From positions 933,501 to 997,500 of the forward strand of contig NZ_CP097484.1 of assembly GCF_023546765.1 (NCBI RefSeq): 64,000 nucleotides of DNA. Direction: 5' to 3'. Source of the stretch: Methylobacterium tardum (GTDB lineage Bacteria; Pseudomonadota; Alphaproteobacteria; Rhizobiales; Beijerinckiaceae). This document shows, piece by piece, positions 47,722 to 57,583 of the stretch. The position numbers and the translations under genes were made by a program. The notes under the pieces are model-generated. The model saw only the letters and a list, made by a program, of their open reading frames with translations. It ran no database searches and was not told the DNA's origin. Every line of letters starts with the position of its first letter. The stretch's first letter is position 1.

Positions 47722-50116
47722 TCACGGATTCAGCGCGGCTTCTGCTTTCCGCTTCACCCGGTGGGTGAAGATGACCGAGAGCCAGGGCACGACCTCGTGC
47801 TCGACCTCGATGGAGAGCAGCACCTCGAGGTGGAGCGCGTAAGGTAGGGTGAAGCGGAAGCCGCAGCGGGCCTCCTCCATGGTGGTCGGCATGTCGCCGA
47901 GCACCGCCGCGATCACGTCGGGCCGGTGGACGTCCACGGGGATGCGCTGGACCTCGCCGTCGACCTCTGCGACCAGCGTCGCCTTGGCGCGGCTCGCCGA
48001 GACGACCCAGCCGGCCAACACCACCTGCCCATCCTGGATCTCGGCCCAGACCCGGTCCTGCGGCGCCTCGAGGTTCGCCCGGGCAAACGAATCCGGCAAT
48101 TCCCCGTCGAGCTCGGCCACGGTGCAGCCGACCTCGTACTTCTCGAAGCCGCGCCCCTCGCCGAAGATGCCGGCGAACTGCTTCTGGTACTGGGCGATCC
48201 GGGCGTTCTTGATGTTCTCGGGCAGGCCCGACCACTGGCCCTTTTCCTGGATCGTGTAGACCGACAGCAATTCGCGCAGGAACGCGATGCGGCCCTTGTC
48301 GGCGATGTAGAGGTTCATCAGCCAGTCGGCCGCGGCGGCGTTCTCGTAATACGCCTCCGGTACCCGGCGCAGGGCCTCGGCGCGGTAGAAGCAGCAGGAG
48401 AAGTTCGCGGTGAGCGGCGAATTGGCCAGGACCGGGAAGCTGATCGTGCCCGTGGGATAGCGGCCCTGCTCGTCGTGCGGCACGTAGGAGCCGGTCGCCG
48501 GGTAGTGGAGCAGCACCCAGTTGAAGCACATGTCGAGGGCGCGGTCGTTGCGCAGCATCCGCATCTGCAGGGCGATCTTGCGGTCGGACAGCCAGTAATC
48601 GTCCGCCTCGCAGAACGCGATGTAGCGGCCCGTGCAGGCGGAGAGGCAATCCTGCATGTTGCGCAGCATGCCGAGATTCTGCGGCCGGGGCCGGACCACG
48701 ATCCGCTCCGGGTCGCGCGCCCGGTAGCGCTCGACGATCTCGGCCGTCCCGTCGGTCGACTTGTCGTCGCCGATCACCACCTGCATCCGGAACAGCCCGC
48801 GCTGGCTTAAGACCGCGTCGAGGCAGCGGCCGATATCGGCGGCGTGGTTGTAGGCCGTGACGACGACGCTAACGGTGAGTTGCTCTATCAGCCAGCCGCG
48901 CAGGGCGTCCGGGTCGCCGGAGAGCGCGTCCGGCGCATCAAGGCCCATGTCGCGCAGGGCCGTCCGGGCGATGTCGGGATTGGCGTCGATCAGCCGCCCG
49001 AGGCTCGGCACGTCCTCCTCGTCGAGATAGGCCTCGGCGAGCCGCCGGAAGATCGATTTCTGCGCGGCCTCGTAGCCCGCCGCGTAGCGGCCGCCGAAAT
49101 GGCCGCGCAGCTTGCGGAAGAACGCGATCTCGGCATTGCCGAGCTTCTTGTGCCGGGCGAGCTCGGTCGCGTAGGTCGCCCACATCCCGGCCGCGTGCTT
49201 GCGGTAGACCGCCATCACCTCCGGCAGGAAGCCGATGCGCCCGACCTCGGCATGCATCAGGTGGACGTACCAGTCGCCCGGGGCGATGCCCTCGCCGAAC
49301 ACGAATGCCTCGGCGCCGTGGTAGCGCCAGCGATACAGCACGCTGTTGGTCTGGACGAAATTGTGGGCGACGAGGTCGGACAGCGACGGCTGCGGGCTGC
49401 ACTGCTCCGGGTAGATCTCCTCGATCCCCGGCATGTCCTCGTAGACGACGCGCACCGGGTGGAAGCAGAGGGTGAATTCCGGCCGCGCCCGCAGGAATTC
49501 GACCTCGGCGCTGGAGCTTGCGTGGATCGGTCCAGTAATCGTCGCCCTCGCAGATCGCCACGAACTCGCCGCGGCAACGCTCCGTGAGGTCGGCGAAGTT
49601 CTTGTTGGGTCCGAGATTCTCAGGCCGCAGCACCGCCACGAGGTTGGGATGACGCGCAGCGTACTCGGCGATGATCTCGGCGGTGCCATCGGTGGAGCGG
49701 TCGTCGCCGACGAGCAGCTCGAAGGGGAAGTCCGTGGCTTGGCCGAGGATGCTGTCGAGCGTCTGCCGGATGAACGCCGCCTGGTTGTAGGTGATGCACA
49801 GGACGGAAACGACCGGCCGGTTCCAGGCCGGCGCCGGCTCGGTCTCGGCCCGCGCGAGGATCCAGGCCGCGAAGGGATTGACGAAGCTGCCGTCGAAGGT
49901 CTCGTCCGGCGGGGCGGTGAAGTCGGCCCGGGGCTGGCGGCCGAGGCGGGCGCCGTACTTCACGTAATGCTCGAGGGGCGACAGGTCGGTCAGGCCGACC
50001 TCGGGATAGCGCGTCGCGTACCAGATGTGGTCGAACAGGCCGCTCGCGTAGATCGTCGCGAAATCGTCCTGCCACGGCTCGAGCGCGGGTGCGGCCTCTC
50101 CTGCCCCGTCCTGCAT
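47722..50116 (-). CDS. Double-domain family 2 glycosyltransferase, frameshifted
   Basis: About 797 aa when joined. An N-terminal motif FDHIWYATRYPEVG ... LEHYVKYGARLGRQP is followed by two GT-A domains: first VSVLCITYNQ with LVGDDRSTDGT and EGDDYW, second VSVVVTAYNH with IGDDKSTDGT and EADDYW. A beta-rich C-terminal region follows. The frame changes near 49510 (CAGCGCCGAG), where one extra base is the simplest cause, opposite to the other breaks in this window. ATG 50116. Likely adds sugars to surface polysaccharide or glycan. A coiled-coil partner with the same N-terminal motif lies upstream. Confidence 0.83.
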
Positions 50117-50180
50117 CACTCCGATCCCTCGCAGATCCCTCGAACGCGCAATCAGCCGGCCGCTTCCCCAGACCGGACCC

Positions 50181-50618
50181 TCAGAGGGTGCTGGGGAGGC
50201 GTCCTTCCTCGGAGCCGTGGTTGTAATAGTGCTGCGTCGGGTCGGCGCCGGCACCCGCGACGTCGTCGTTGCACGTCAGGTAGAACTGGCGGTCGAACAG
50301 GCCGGAGGTTTCGAGCCATCCGAGCATCGTCGCCTCGGGGACGACGGGCGCGCGTTCGGGGGAGGCGGACGCGGCCTCCCGGTACAAATGCGCGAACCGG
50401 GCGATACGGGCCGCGACCTCCTTGGCGGCCGGGCGGCGGACCGAGGACGCGACGACGCTCGATTGCTCACCGGGACGCCGGCGCTGAAGATCGGCCTCGG
50501 CCAGGCGCACCAGACGGGCGAGTTCGCCCTGCGCCTCTTTGAGCCGTGCCTGGGTCTCGGCGAGCTCGGCCCGCAGCGCCTCTACGTCCTCGCCCAAGGT
50601 CGGCTCCGTCTCAGTCAC
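50181..50618 (-). CDS. Coiled-coil protein with the glycosyltransferase-linked FD..YL..N.DV motif
   Basis: 145 aa. Residues about 8-45 form a heptad-rich coiled coil (DVEALRAELAETQARLKEAQ). The C-terminus FDRQFYLTCNDDVAGAGADP followed by THYYNHGSEEGRLPS-type sequence is a motif seen at the ends of many methylobacterial glycosyltransferases; the next gene has a related copy. It is 64 bases upstream of that gene on the same strand. It may help scaffold the enzyme, but this is inference. Confidence 0.7.
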   Translation of the reverse strand: MTETEPTLGEDVEALRAELAETQARLKEAQGELARLVRLAEADLQRRRPGEQSSVVASSVRRPAAKEVAARIARFAHLYREAASASPERAPVVPEATMLGWLETSGLFDRQFYLTCNDDVAGAGADPTQHYYNHGSEEGRLPSTL

Positions 50619-50831
50619 GACGCTCTCAGGAGCTCACGCGCATCGTCGCACGGCGGGATCGACCGGATACCGGCGCGACAGGGCTCCCCTGTGAAGTGAG
50701 GCGGGGTGATACGATCGCCTCCTAGACCGGTCAACCCTGAGTGACAGGCAGTGCGTGGGCCGCAGCAGGGTGCTCCCGGCGCTAACCGGCTCTGCCAGCA
50801 AGGCACGCCGGACGGTCTGGCGATCGCCCGG

Positions 50832-52856
50832 CTAGCGTGCATCGCCAGGCTCCCCTTCCACGTAGACCTGGGTCACCATGCCTACATCGTCCATGACCAC
50901 GATGTCGGCCCGCAGCCCGGGTTGAAGCGCCCCACGGTCTTTCAGCCCAAGATAGCCAGCCGGGAGTGCCGAGACTCGGCGCGTCGCGTCCGTGACGGTC
51001 AATCCCAGTGCCCGCAGGTTGCGCCATGCGACGTCGAGCGGCGCGGCTGAGCCGGCCAGTGCGCCTGCGGTATTGCTGACCCGGTCCCCCCGTTTGCGAA
51101 TGGATACCCCGCCGAGGCTGTAATCGCCGTCCGGCATACCGGCAGCCGCCACCGCATCTGAGACGCAGAAGAGGTCGGAGATCGTCCGTAAGGCGGCGCG
51201 CAGCGCGCCCGGGTGCACGTGAATGAAATCGGCGATGATCTGCGCGCTCGTCGCATGTGCCAGTGCGGCCCCGACCACACCCGGCTCCCGGCCCTGCAGG
51301 GGGCTCATCGCGTTGTAGAGGTGGGTCACGCCTGAGCCGCCCGCGGCGAAGAAGGCAGCAGCCTCGTCGTAAGTCGCGTTGGAGTGGCCGAGCTGCACGC
51401 GGATGCCGGCCTCCCTCGCCAAAGCCGTCACAAGTAGCGCACCTGGAAGCTCTGCAGCCAAGGTCAGGACGCGCAAGGGAACAAGGGCATGCAAGCGGCT
51501 GACGAGGTCCCAACTCGGCGCGGCGGTGTGGGGGCCGTGCGTGCCGCGCCGCGTGGCGCTGATAAAAGGGCCTTCGAGGTGTAGACCCGCCATGTCCGAC
51601 TCACCGAGCTGGCTGTCGGCACGTGCTGCGGCGACGGAGCGGGTGACGCGCTCCAGCTCGTCGGCCGCTTCGGTGATGACCGTGGGCAGCCAGGTTGTAA
51701 CGCCTCTGGTGCGATGGAAGCGCCCCGTACCGCGCACGGCGTCCGGGTCGCCCGCCATGATGTCGTGGCCGCCGCCGCCATTCACCTGCAGGTCGATGAA
51801 GCCCGGCAGGATCAGTGGTGCATCCTCATCCACCGGGCCCGGACGAGCCTCTTCGATAAGGCGGCGGAAGCGGAGTTCGCCCGTCACCACACCCGCGGGC
51901 GTGACGATCCGGCCGGCGATGCTCGCACACCCGGACACCAGCGCCGGAGCGCTGACAGGAGCGTCCGTCTCACGAGCCATGGAGAGGGCTCCGCGGATCA
52001 CGGCGTCAGCGGTGATCCGTATGGGCCGGCGCGTCGTTTCACTGAGCCAGGGCCGCAGAGGCGCCGCGAGACCGCCCGTCACGGCCAGGGGGAGCTCGCC
52101 GCTGGGGTCGGCTCGCTCGGCAAGGTGCACAAGCTCGCGTGCCGCCGAACGCAGGATCGCTGATGCGGGCCCGCCGCTCCCGACGAGGTCGAAGGCGATC
52201 GGCGCCAGGGTCGCGTAATCGGCCGGACTTGCGATCGGCAGCCACGCGTGCAGTCGCGCGATATCGCCGCCGAAGCGGTCGAGAACGGCATTCGCGAGTG
52301 CGTCGAGCTCTGCGGTATCGGTTCTGAGCAGCGTATGTCGGATCAATTGCAGGCCGATCCAGGCTCCCCCGCCCTCATCCCCGGCCGGGAAGCCGTGCCC
52401 GCCCGCTTTCGTGGTCTTGCCTTGCCGCGATCTGGCCCAGGCGACGGTGCCGGTGCCAGCCGCGACCATGACACCCGCTTCCGTTGCACCGAGACAGCCG
52501 CTCAGGGCGGCGAGACCATCCGACACGATCTGGAGACGCCCGAACCGGGGCGAAGCCGCGCGGGCCGCCGCGAGCGCGGCCACATGCTCGCCACCCGCGA
52601 TGGCCAGACAGCAATGCAATTGCTGGGGCACGAGCGCCGAGCCCACCTCGGCGAGGGCAGCAGCGGCGGTCGGCAGGACCACGTCCCAGACCCCTGCGCC
52701 GAGCAGGCCGATATGCGCACCCGCTCCCCGCGCCCGCGATAGCTCGGCTCCGTGCGCGTCTGCCAAGACCGCGATCGTCTTGCTGGCTCCCGCATCGATA
52801 GCCAGCAGCCTGATCCCATTGCTCTGTGCGGAGAGGGATGGGTGTGGAGCCTGCAT
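50832..52856 (-). CDS. Bifunctional amino-sugar kinase / N-acetylglucosamine-6-phosphate deacetylase fusion
   Basis: 674 aa from ATG 52856; GTG 52967 would add 37 unconserved residues. The N-terminal half (about 15-295) is a BadF/BcrA/GlcNAc-kinase ATPase: DAGASKTIAVLAD at 21-33, AAGTGTVAW, GFPAGDEGGGAWIG. The C-terminal half (about 305-674) is NagA: PGFIDLQVNGGGG, LEGPFIS, LGHSNATYDEA, THLYNAMSPLQG and catalytic Asp in CVSDAVAAAG. It would phosphorylate an N-acetylated amino sugar and then deacetylate the 6-phosphate. Last in the murQ operon direction; the frame is intact across the join. Confidence 0.9.
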   Translation of the reverse strand: MQAPHPSLSAQSNGIRLLAIDAGASKTIAVLADAHGAELSRARGAGAHIGLLGAGVWDVVLPTAAAALAEVGSALVPQQLHCCLAIAGGEHVAALAAARAASPRFGRLQIVSDGLAALSGCLGATEAGVMVAAGTGTVAWARSRQGKTTKAGGHGFPAGDEGGGAWIGLQLIRHTLLRTDTAELDALANAVLDRFGGDIARLHAWLPIASPADYATLAPIAFDLVGSGGPASAILRSAARELVHLAERADPSGELPLAVTGGLAAPLRPWLSETTRRPIRITADAVIRGALSMARETDAPVSAPALVSGCASIAGRIVTPAGVVTGELRFRRLIEEARPGPVDEDAPLILPGFIDLQVNGGGGHDIMAGDPDAVRGTGRFHRTRGVTTWLPTVITEAADELERVTRSVAAARADSQLGESDMAGLHLEGPFISATRRGTHGPHTAAPSWDLVSRLHALVPLRVLTLAAELPGALLVTALAREAGIRVQLGHSNATYDEAAAFFAAGGSGVTHLYNAMSPLQGREPGVVGAALAHATSAQIIADFIHVHPGALRAALRTISDLFCVSDAVAAAGMPDGDYSLGGVSIRKRGDRVSNTAGALAGSAAPLDVAWRNLRALGLTVTDATRRVSALPAGYLGLKDRGALQPGLRADIVVMDDVGMVTQVYVEGEPGDAR

Positions 52857-53085
52857 GATCACGAGACCCGAGGGAACCGGCGCATGGCCGCAAAGTCTCG
52901 GTGCGCAGGCGCAGGAGCCAACGTCCGCCAGCGTGTCGACAAGTGCCTCATGACGCCCAAACAGCACCTCCGGGTGAGCTCTGAGCCACGTCCGTCCTGC
53001 ACGGGTTGATCCATGGGATCCTGTTCTCTGAACGAACGAACCTGCCTCTAGACCGTTTCAGGGTGCTTGCGCGTTTTTCCGAGAC

Positions 53086-53145
53086 TCAGCCCGCGGGTGG
53101 TGTACCCAGGCGCGCGGCGGGGATGACGAGATCGAGGGCGCTCAC
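53086..53145 (-). pseudogene. Possible 5' stub of a lost nagA-like gene
   Basis: A GTG overlapping the SIS-gene stop (GTGA) opens only 19 codons, MSALDLVIPAARLGTPPAG. The stub resembles the first strand of NagA-type amidohydrolases (compare IAGRIVTPAG inside the fusion protein). About 230 bases without a gene follow before the fusion gene start. Confidence 0.35.
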
Positions 53146-54182
53146 AGAGTCTCCGTGATCTTCGTGAGGCCCACAGGCGCGTCCGGATCCAGACCGCGGC
53201 GGCGGGCTTCGCGCTCGATCGCGCGGTAGGCGGGCACCAGCATGGCGATGGGGTCGCAGGCGGCGTGATCGGGCGCAAGCCAAGGCAGGTTACCGTTCGG
53301 CCCGCCACAGGCGTGCACGCGCAGATCCGCGCGCCGGAGGTCCTGCACAAGCGCGTCAATCCCCTCGGCGAGCTGATCGTCCTGGCGGAATGCCAGCACC
53401 GGGGTCCCGGGCTGAATCGCGGCACGCGGCCCGTGCCGCAGTTCCGCGGCGCTGTAGCCGAGGGCCGGCAGGCGCAAGGTCTCAGCAAGCTTGAGCGCGA
53501 TCTCCCGCACCGAGCCCAAGCCGTGACCGCGGCCCGTGACGAAGGCGGCCGGCGCGCCCGCGAGATCGGCGGTCCAGGCGCTCCAGTCGAGGTTGGAGGC
53601 CGCAGCGAGGCGACCCGGCAGAGCCGCGAGGCCACGGATCAGCGCGTCGTCGCCGGACCAGCGCGCGACCAGTGCGGCGCTCGCAACCATCGAATTCACC
53701 ACCGTCTTCGTTGCCGCGACCGCCCGCTCAGGCCCGGCTTCGATCGGCAGGACCAGATCGGCGGCCGCCGCGGCGGGTGAGGCCGCATCGTTCACGAGCG
53801 CGAGCGTGAGGGCGCCGCACTGGCGTGCGGTGCGCGTCGCCGCGACGAGGTCCGGCGACCGGCCGGATTGCGAGATGGTGATGAAGAGCGCGCCCTCCAT
53901 TCGCGGCGGGCGATCGTAGCCGGTGACGACGGAGGGGGCCGATGCCGAGACGGCGAGCCCGCATCGGGTCTCGATCAGGTAGCGAAGGTAGACGCCCGCA
54001 TGACCCGAGCTTCCGCGACCGCATACGACCGCGAACGGGAAGCGACGGGCCCTGAGGACTGAGGCGACGCGCTCCGCCTCAGCCCAGCCGGCGCAGAGAG
54101 GGGCGGCGACCGCGGGCACCTCGGCGATCTCGCGGGCCATGGATGTTTCGGGCCCATTCGGCATCGGCGCGGGGTCCCTCAT
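53142..54182 (-). CDS. SIS-domain protein, NagB-II-type glucosamine-6-phosphate deaminase
   Basis: 346 aa with two SIS sugar-phosphate isomerase domains: GRGSSGHAGVYLRYLIET, ITISQSGRSPDLVAATR, ERAVAATKTVVNSM, and second GRGHGLGSVREIALKLAETL with AELRHGPRAAI. It resembles the isomerase half of GlmS without the glutaminase, as in NagB-II/AgaS deaminases that turn glucosamine-6-P into fructose-6-P and ammonia. ATG 54182 overlaps the murQ stop. Confidence 0.88.
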   Translation of the reverse strand: MRDPAPMPNGPETSMAREIAEVPAVAAPLCAGWAEAERVASVLRARRFPFAVVCGRGSSGHAGVYLRYLIETRCGLAVSASAPSVVTGYDRPPRMEGALFITISQSGRSPDLVAATRTARQCGALTLALVNDAASPAAAAADLVLPIEAGPERAVAATKTVVNSMVASAALVARWSGDDALIRGLAALPGRLAAASNLDWSAWTADLAGAPAAFVTGRGHGLGSVREIALKLAETLRLPALGYSAAELRHGPRAAIQPGTPVLAFRQDDQLAEGIDALVQDLRRADLRVHACGGPNGNLPWLAPDHAACDPIAMLVPAYRAIEREARRRGLDPDAPVGLTKITETL

Positions 54183-55066
54183 GCCGGCCCCGCTTCGGCC
54201 AGAGCCGCGCGCAAGTTGCCGCCGTTGCGCATGAGCAGGCTGGCCGCGTCATCGCGGTCGATCCCGAGAGCGACAAGCACCGCGCGCGGGATGTCCCCCT
54301 CGGCCGCGGCCAGGGCGCTGGCCGCGGTTTCGGCATCGCAGCCGGCGATCTGCGCCACCATCGCGACGCCCCGTCGGCGCAGTTTGGTGTTCGTGGCGCG
54401 CATCGCGACCATACGGCCGCGATAGACGCGCCCGAGCCGGATCATGATCAGCGTCGAGAGCAGATTGAGCACGATCTTCTGCGCGGTTCCCGCCTTCATC
54501 CGCGTCGAGCCGGCGATCGCTTCTGCGCCGGTCGCCACGAGAATCGGATGGGTACAGTCACGCAGAATTGGCGTGTCGGGATTGTTCGCGATCCCGATGG
54601 TGACGGCACCGCGATCGCGGGCACGGCGAAGGACGGCGAGGGTGAACGGCGTGATCCCGCTTGCGGACAACCCGATAACGACATCGTCCGACCGGATCTC
54701 GGCGTGCTCGGCCCAGAGCGCCGCGTCCTGCGTCGAGTCCTCGGCCCCCTCGACCGCTTGGACCAGCGCACCTTCGCCGCCCGCTACGGCGAAGCCCAGG
54801 CGTTCCTCCGGCCAGTCGAACGTCGGCGGCAGCTCCGCCCCGTCCTGGACGCCAATCCGTGCCGAGGTGCCGGCCCCTACATAAAGGAGGCGCCCGTCGC
54901 GGCGCAGGCCGGCTTCGGCGGCCGCTGCGGCCGCTTCCATGGCCGGAAGCGCGGGCCCGATCGCGGCGACGGCCGCGAGTTGTCCCTCCCAGAGCGCCTG
55001 CAGGATGTCGGCACTCTCCCAGGCGTCGAGTTCGCTGAAACGGGGGCTCGCCCACTCCGTGCTCAT
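54179..55066 (-). CDS. murQ: N-acetylmuramic acid 6-phosphate etherase
   Basis: 295 aa. SIS-domain etherase that removes the lactyl ether of MurNAc-6-P to give GlcNAc-6-P. VGAGTSARIGVQDGAELPPTF, LSASGITPFTLAVLRRA and GSTRMKAGTAQKIVLNLLST are strongly conserved; the latter two line the active site. ATG 55066 (MSTEWAS) has GGAGGA upstream. First gene of the murQ-deaminase-kinase/NagA operon, a route from recycled cell-wall amino sugars into glycolysis. Confidence 0.92.
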   Translation of the reverse strand: MSTEWASPRFSELDAWESADILQALWEGQLAAVAAIGPALPAMEAAAAAAEAGLRRDGRLLYVGAGTSARIGVQDGAELPPTFDWPEERLGFAVAGGEGALVQAVEGAEDSTQDAALWAEHAEIRSDDVVIGLSASGITPFTLAVLRRARDRGAVTIGIANNPDTPILRDCTHPILVATGAEAIAGSTRMKAGTAQKIVLNLLSTLIMIRLGRVYRGRMVAMRATNTKLRRRGVAMVAQIAGCDAETAASALAAAEGDIPRAVLVALGIDRDDAASLLMRNGGNLRAALAEAGPA

Positions 55067-55500
55067 GCCTGGCTGTTCCTCCGCAGGATCCCGTGGCTGA
55101 AGAACGGAGATGGCGGACGAACGCTCCGCCGTCTTTCGCGTCAAGATCTCATAAGCGGTGCCCGAGCAGCCGCTCAGGCCGGGAACGTCGCTACGACCGA
55201 GGAGGAAGTTCGTCCGATCGACGGCTTTCGGGACGAGCCGGTTTGTGGGTCCGACACTGTCCGCCTACCACCAACTGTCCGACCGGACACCCTCCCTGTA
55301 AGATGGTCGCGATGGCACTCCCTGCGTTGTGCTCTGTTGGTCCCGCGGAGATGTGAGGGCAGTCTATGCTGAAGGTGCTTCGGTTTGTCCGGGTCTGGTT
55401 TCTCGCCTCAATTCCCGCTGCTCTGTTCATCGGCAGGTTCATCGAGGTGGGCAAAGGACCATCGCTGCGGGATGACGATCGTCGGTAGAGCGGTCGGGCC
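55067..55500. other. 434-base gap upstream of murQ
   Basis: No convincing gene on either strand. It must carry the murQ promoter. It marks the change from dense GC-rich genes to sparse DNA of lower GC. Confidence 0.4.
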
Positions 55501-55863
55501 TCACGCCGTAGTCGCGAACTGCATCCGGTCCTTCAAGCAGATGTCGATGAGGAAGGTCTGGGTGCGGCCTGTGTTGTCTGGGACCAGCATGTTCCGGGGC
55601 TCTGCCGTCACATCGGGCGTCGTGCCGAAAGAGCACCAGATGTTGGTACTCTGCAGATTGCTGTGCGGCGTGACGAACACGATGCAGGTGCCGGTGAAGC
55701 TCGTGCCGCCCGTGAGGAGCGATGCCACCGCGGGCAAGGCATTCGGATCGGTCGGCGTGGTGGCCGAGATCGACAAGGTCGCGCTGGCGAGCGGCGCCGG
55801 GCTGCGGTGGCTCGGCGTGGTGCCGGGCGAATGGATCTCTACGCTGAGTTTGCCGGTGGTCAT
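55501..55863 (-). CDS. Hypothetical protein, beta-rich, 120 aa
   Basis: Starts ATG 55863 after GAGGACGGCACC. Ser/Thr/Pro-rich with alternating hydrophobics (ATLSISATTPTDPNAL, GTCIVFVTPHSN, QTFLIDICLKDR); two cysteines. No signal peptide and no family recognised. The coherent composition and ribosome site argue for a real gene. Confidence 0.55.
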   Translation of the reverse strand: MTTGKLSVEIHSPGTTPSHRSPAPLASATLSISATTPTDPNALPAVASLLTGGTSFTGTCIVFVTPHSNLQSTNIWCSFGTTPDVTAEPRNMLVPDNTGRTQTFLIDICLKDRMQFATTA

Positions 55864-56235
55864 GGTGCCGTCCTCGATGTCGGAGGAGACCGCAGCGGCG
55901 TAACCCTTCCGCCGCTATCTTTGATGGATGGTCCCTGCTTGGTCAGGGAGTGCAGCCGTGCCGGCCTTCGGATCCCCGGTCCAATGGTGATGCTCGTGTC
56001 GGGGACAGACTGGCTGCCGTTGTTGAGAGGACTGCGGCTCTCTCAATGGCGCAGGCAGGAAGCCCGTGAGAGCTTGGACCCACGCAATCCGGATTAGGCC
56101 ACGCGCTTCCAGCGGGAGCCGTCAGCGGCATAGCGCTCGGCGCCATCGTGGCCCGCTCCTTGCTGCCACGTACTCCAGATCCGTGTTGCGAACACTGATC
56201 AGTTGCGTCATCCGTTGCCTATTGGGGAGGCTCCG
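55864..56235. other. 372-base gap
   Basis: Nothing recognised apart from the GGGGAGG ribosome site of the next gene. Confidence 0.3.
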
Positions 56236-56604
56236 ATGCCGTTTATCTACCGGCTGATCGCCAAAGCGTTTGATTTCATTGTCAGCGACACTCGGGTGCG
56301 TCGGGGCGAGTTGCTGCCCGCAGAAGATGAAGCTGAGATTGCCAGCAAGAAGCCCCATCGCAGAGCCCGCGATTTTGATCAGGACTACACGCAGGCCATC
56401 AGAATGCTCAGAGATCGATTGGATCGTAAATTTCCGGATGGGCAGTACGCTCACCGGAGATTGCGAATGAGCATTCCCTACGATCACGGCGAAGATCGCG
56501 CTCAAGCCGTCGACAAGATGTCGGCCGTCATCGCGATGGCATTGCGGAACGGTGCTACCGTGGAAGAGGCGGCCGAACTGGGCGCGATGAGCGTGAGGAT
56601 CTAA
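56236..56604 (+). CDS. Hypothetical protein, 122 aa
   Basis: ATG 56236 with GGGGAGG six bases before. Charged, helical; begins PFIYRLIAKAFDFIVSD and ends EEAAELGAMSVRI. Contains YDHGEDRAQAVDKMSAVI. No domain recognised. Codon use is less GC-rich than in the core region, consistent with accessory DNA. Confidence 0.55.
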   Translation: MPFIYRLIAKAFDFIVSDTRVRRGELLPAEDEAEIASKKPHRRARDFDQDYTQAIRMLRDRLDRKFPDGQYAHRRLRMSIPYDHGEDRAQAVDKMSAVIAMALRNGATVEEAAELGAMSVRI

Positions 56605-56752
56605 CCGGCTTAGCAGGGGCCCGGTCACCGGCCGCCGCTGGCGACAACCTGATCTCAACCCTTGCCTGTCACTCCTGCTAGCCTGTGCGTCGAGCCTTCT
56701 ATTCCTGATCCCGCTCGGCCTGCTGACCGAGCGAGGGGTTTGGAGGCGTTGA

Positions 56753-57049
56753 ATGACTCAAAACTGGGATGCTCATTTCACCGACGCGATCCAAGGCGGA
56801 ACGGTGCTGCACCTCGCCACTTCGCAATCCAACCACCAGACGACACCAGCCATAGGTGACACGTTCCGCATCACTAACAGCGACAACACGCTCACGCGGG
56901 GCGAGGTCGTATCGCGCTTCTCGCGGACCGTTGATGTGGAAATCGAAGGCCACGGCCTCATCACGATACGGCCGGCACCCACTAAGCTTCTGGCGCGTCG
57001 CAGCAGGGCTTGGTCGGGTCTGCGGATCACGAAGTGGGTCATCGTGTGA
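56753..57049 (+). CDS. Hypothetical protein, 98 aa
   Basis: ATG 56753 with GGAGG six bases upstream. Small, soluble, with beta-type segments (GDTFRITNSD, TVDVEIEGHGLITIRP) that suggest a single barrel. No family recognised. Downstream, 57050-57295 holds many short GGACA/TCCGG repeats but no gene I can support. Confidence 0.55.
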   Translation: MTQNWDAHFTDAIQGGTVLHLATSQSNHQTTPAIGDTFRITNSDNTLTRGEVVSRFSRTVDVEIEGHGLITIRPAPTKLLARRSRAWSGLRITKWVIV

Positions 57050-57295
57050 TCGTGCGGACAAACCGGACGTTCCGGACAGATGTCCGATTTGTCCGGCAGC
57101 GGGTACCGGACGGACAGGACAAAACCCGAGGGATCTATCCTGTCCGTCCGGTCGATCCGGTCATTCGGCCGCCTCAATCAGCCAGAGATAGTCGATGCCG
57201 TTGAGAAAGCTGCTGGAGGGCTTGAACGGCTTCAAGAATGACGAGGACTAAACCCGTCGCATCGCCTCGTGGAAGAGGCGCTGAAGGCGCGGCGT

Positions 57296-57583
57296 TCAGC
57301 AGCCAATGCAGACGTGCGGATCCCATTTCGGAAGCGGCTTCAACGGCGGCAGAGGCCTGGATGCTAAGACGTAGGAAGTGACGCTTAGCTCAGGCAGGAT
57401 CACTGATGTGGTCCGCCCAGGCTCAGTTAGAGTCGGGTCAGTGATCACCGAGCGGGCGTGCAGAGCCAAGTGAGCGTCCAGCATAAGATCGGTGCTGTCT
57501 GTCCGCTCTGGGTCAGCTGCCTGAGCAACACCGAGGTTGAGAGAGACGGCCAAGCTGGCGACGAGTAGCCGAATAGTGACCAT
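57296..57583 (-). CDS. Small exported protein, 95 aa
   Basis: ATG 57583. Signal peptide TIRLLVASLAVSLNLGVAQA with cleavage after AQA, then a 70-residue mature part ending in KWDPHVCIGC. Two C-terminal cysteines could form a disulfide. No family recognised. Confidence 0.5.
   Translation of the reverse strand: MVTIRLLVASLAVSLNLGVAQAADPERTDSTDLMLDAHLALHARSVITDPTLTEPGRTTSVILPELSVTSYVLASRPLPPLKPLPKWDPHVCIGC

Noticed and set aside
57196..57252. An 18-residue peptide ORF (MPLRKLLEGLNGFKNDED)
   Set aside because: Has no clear ribosome site and is too short to judge without conservation data.
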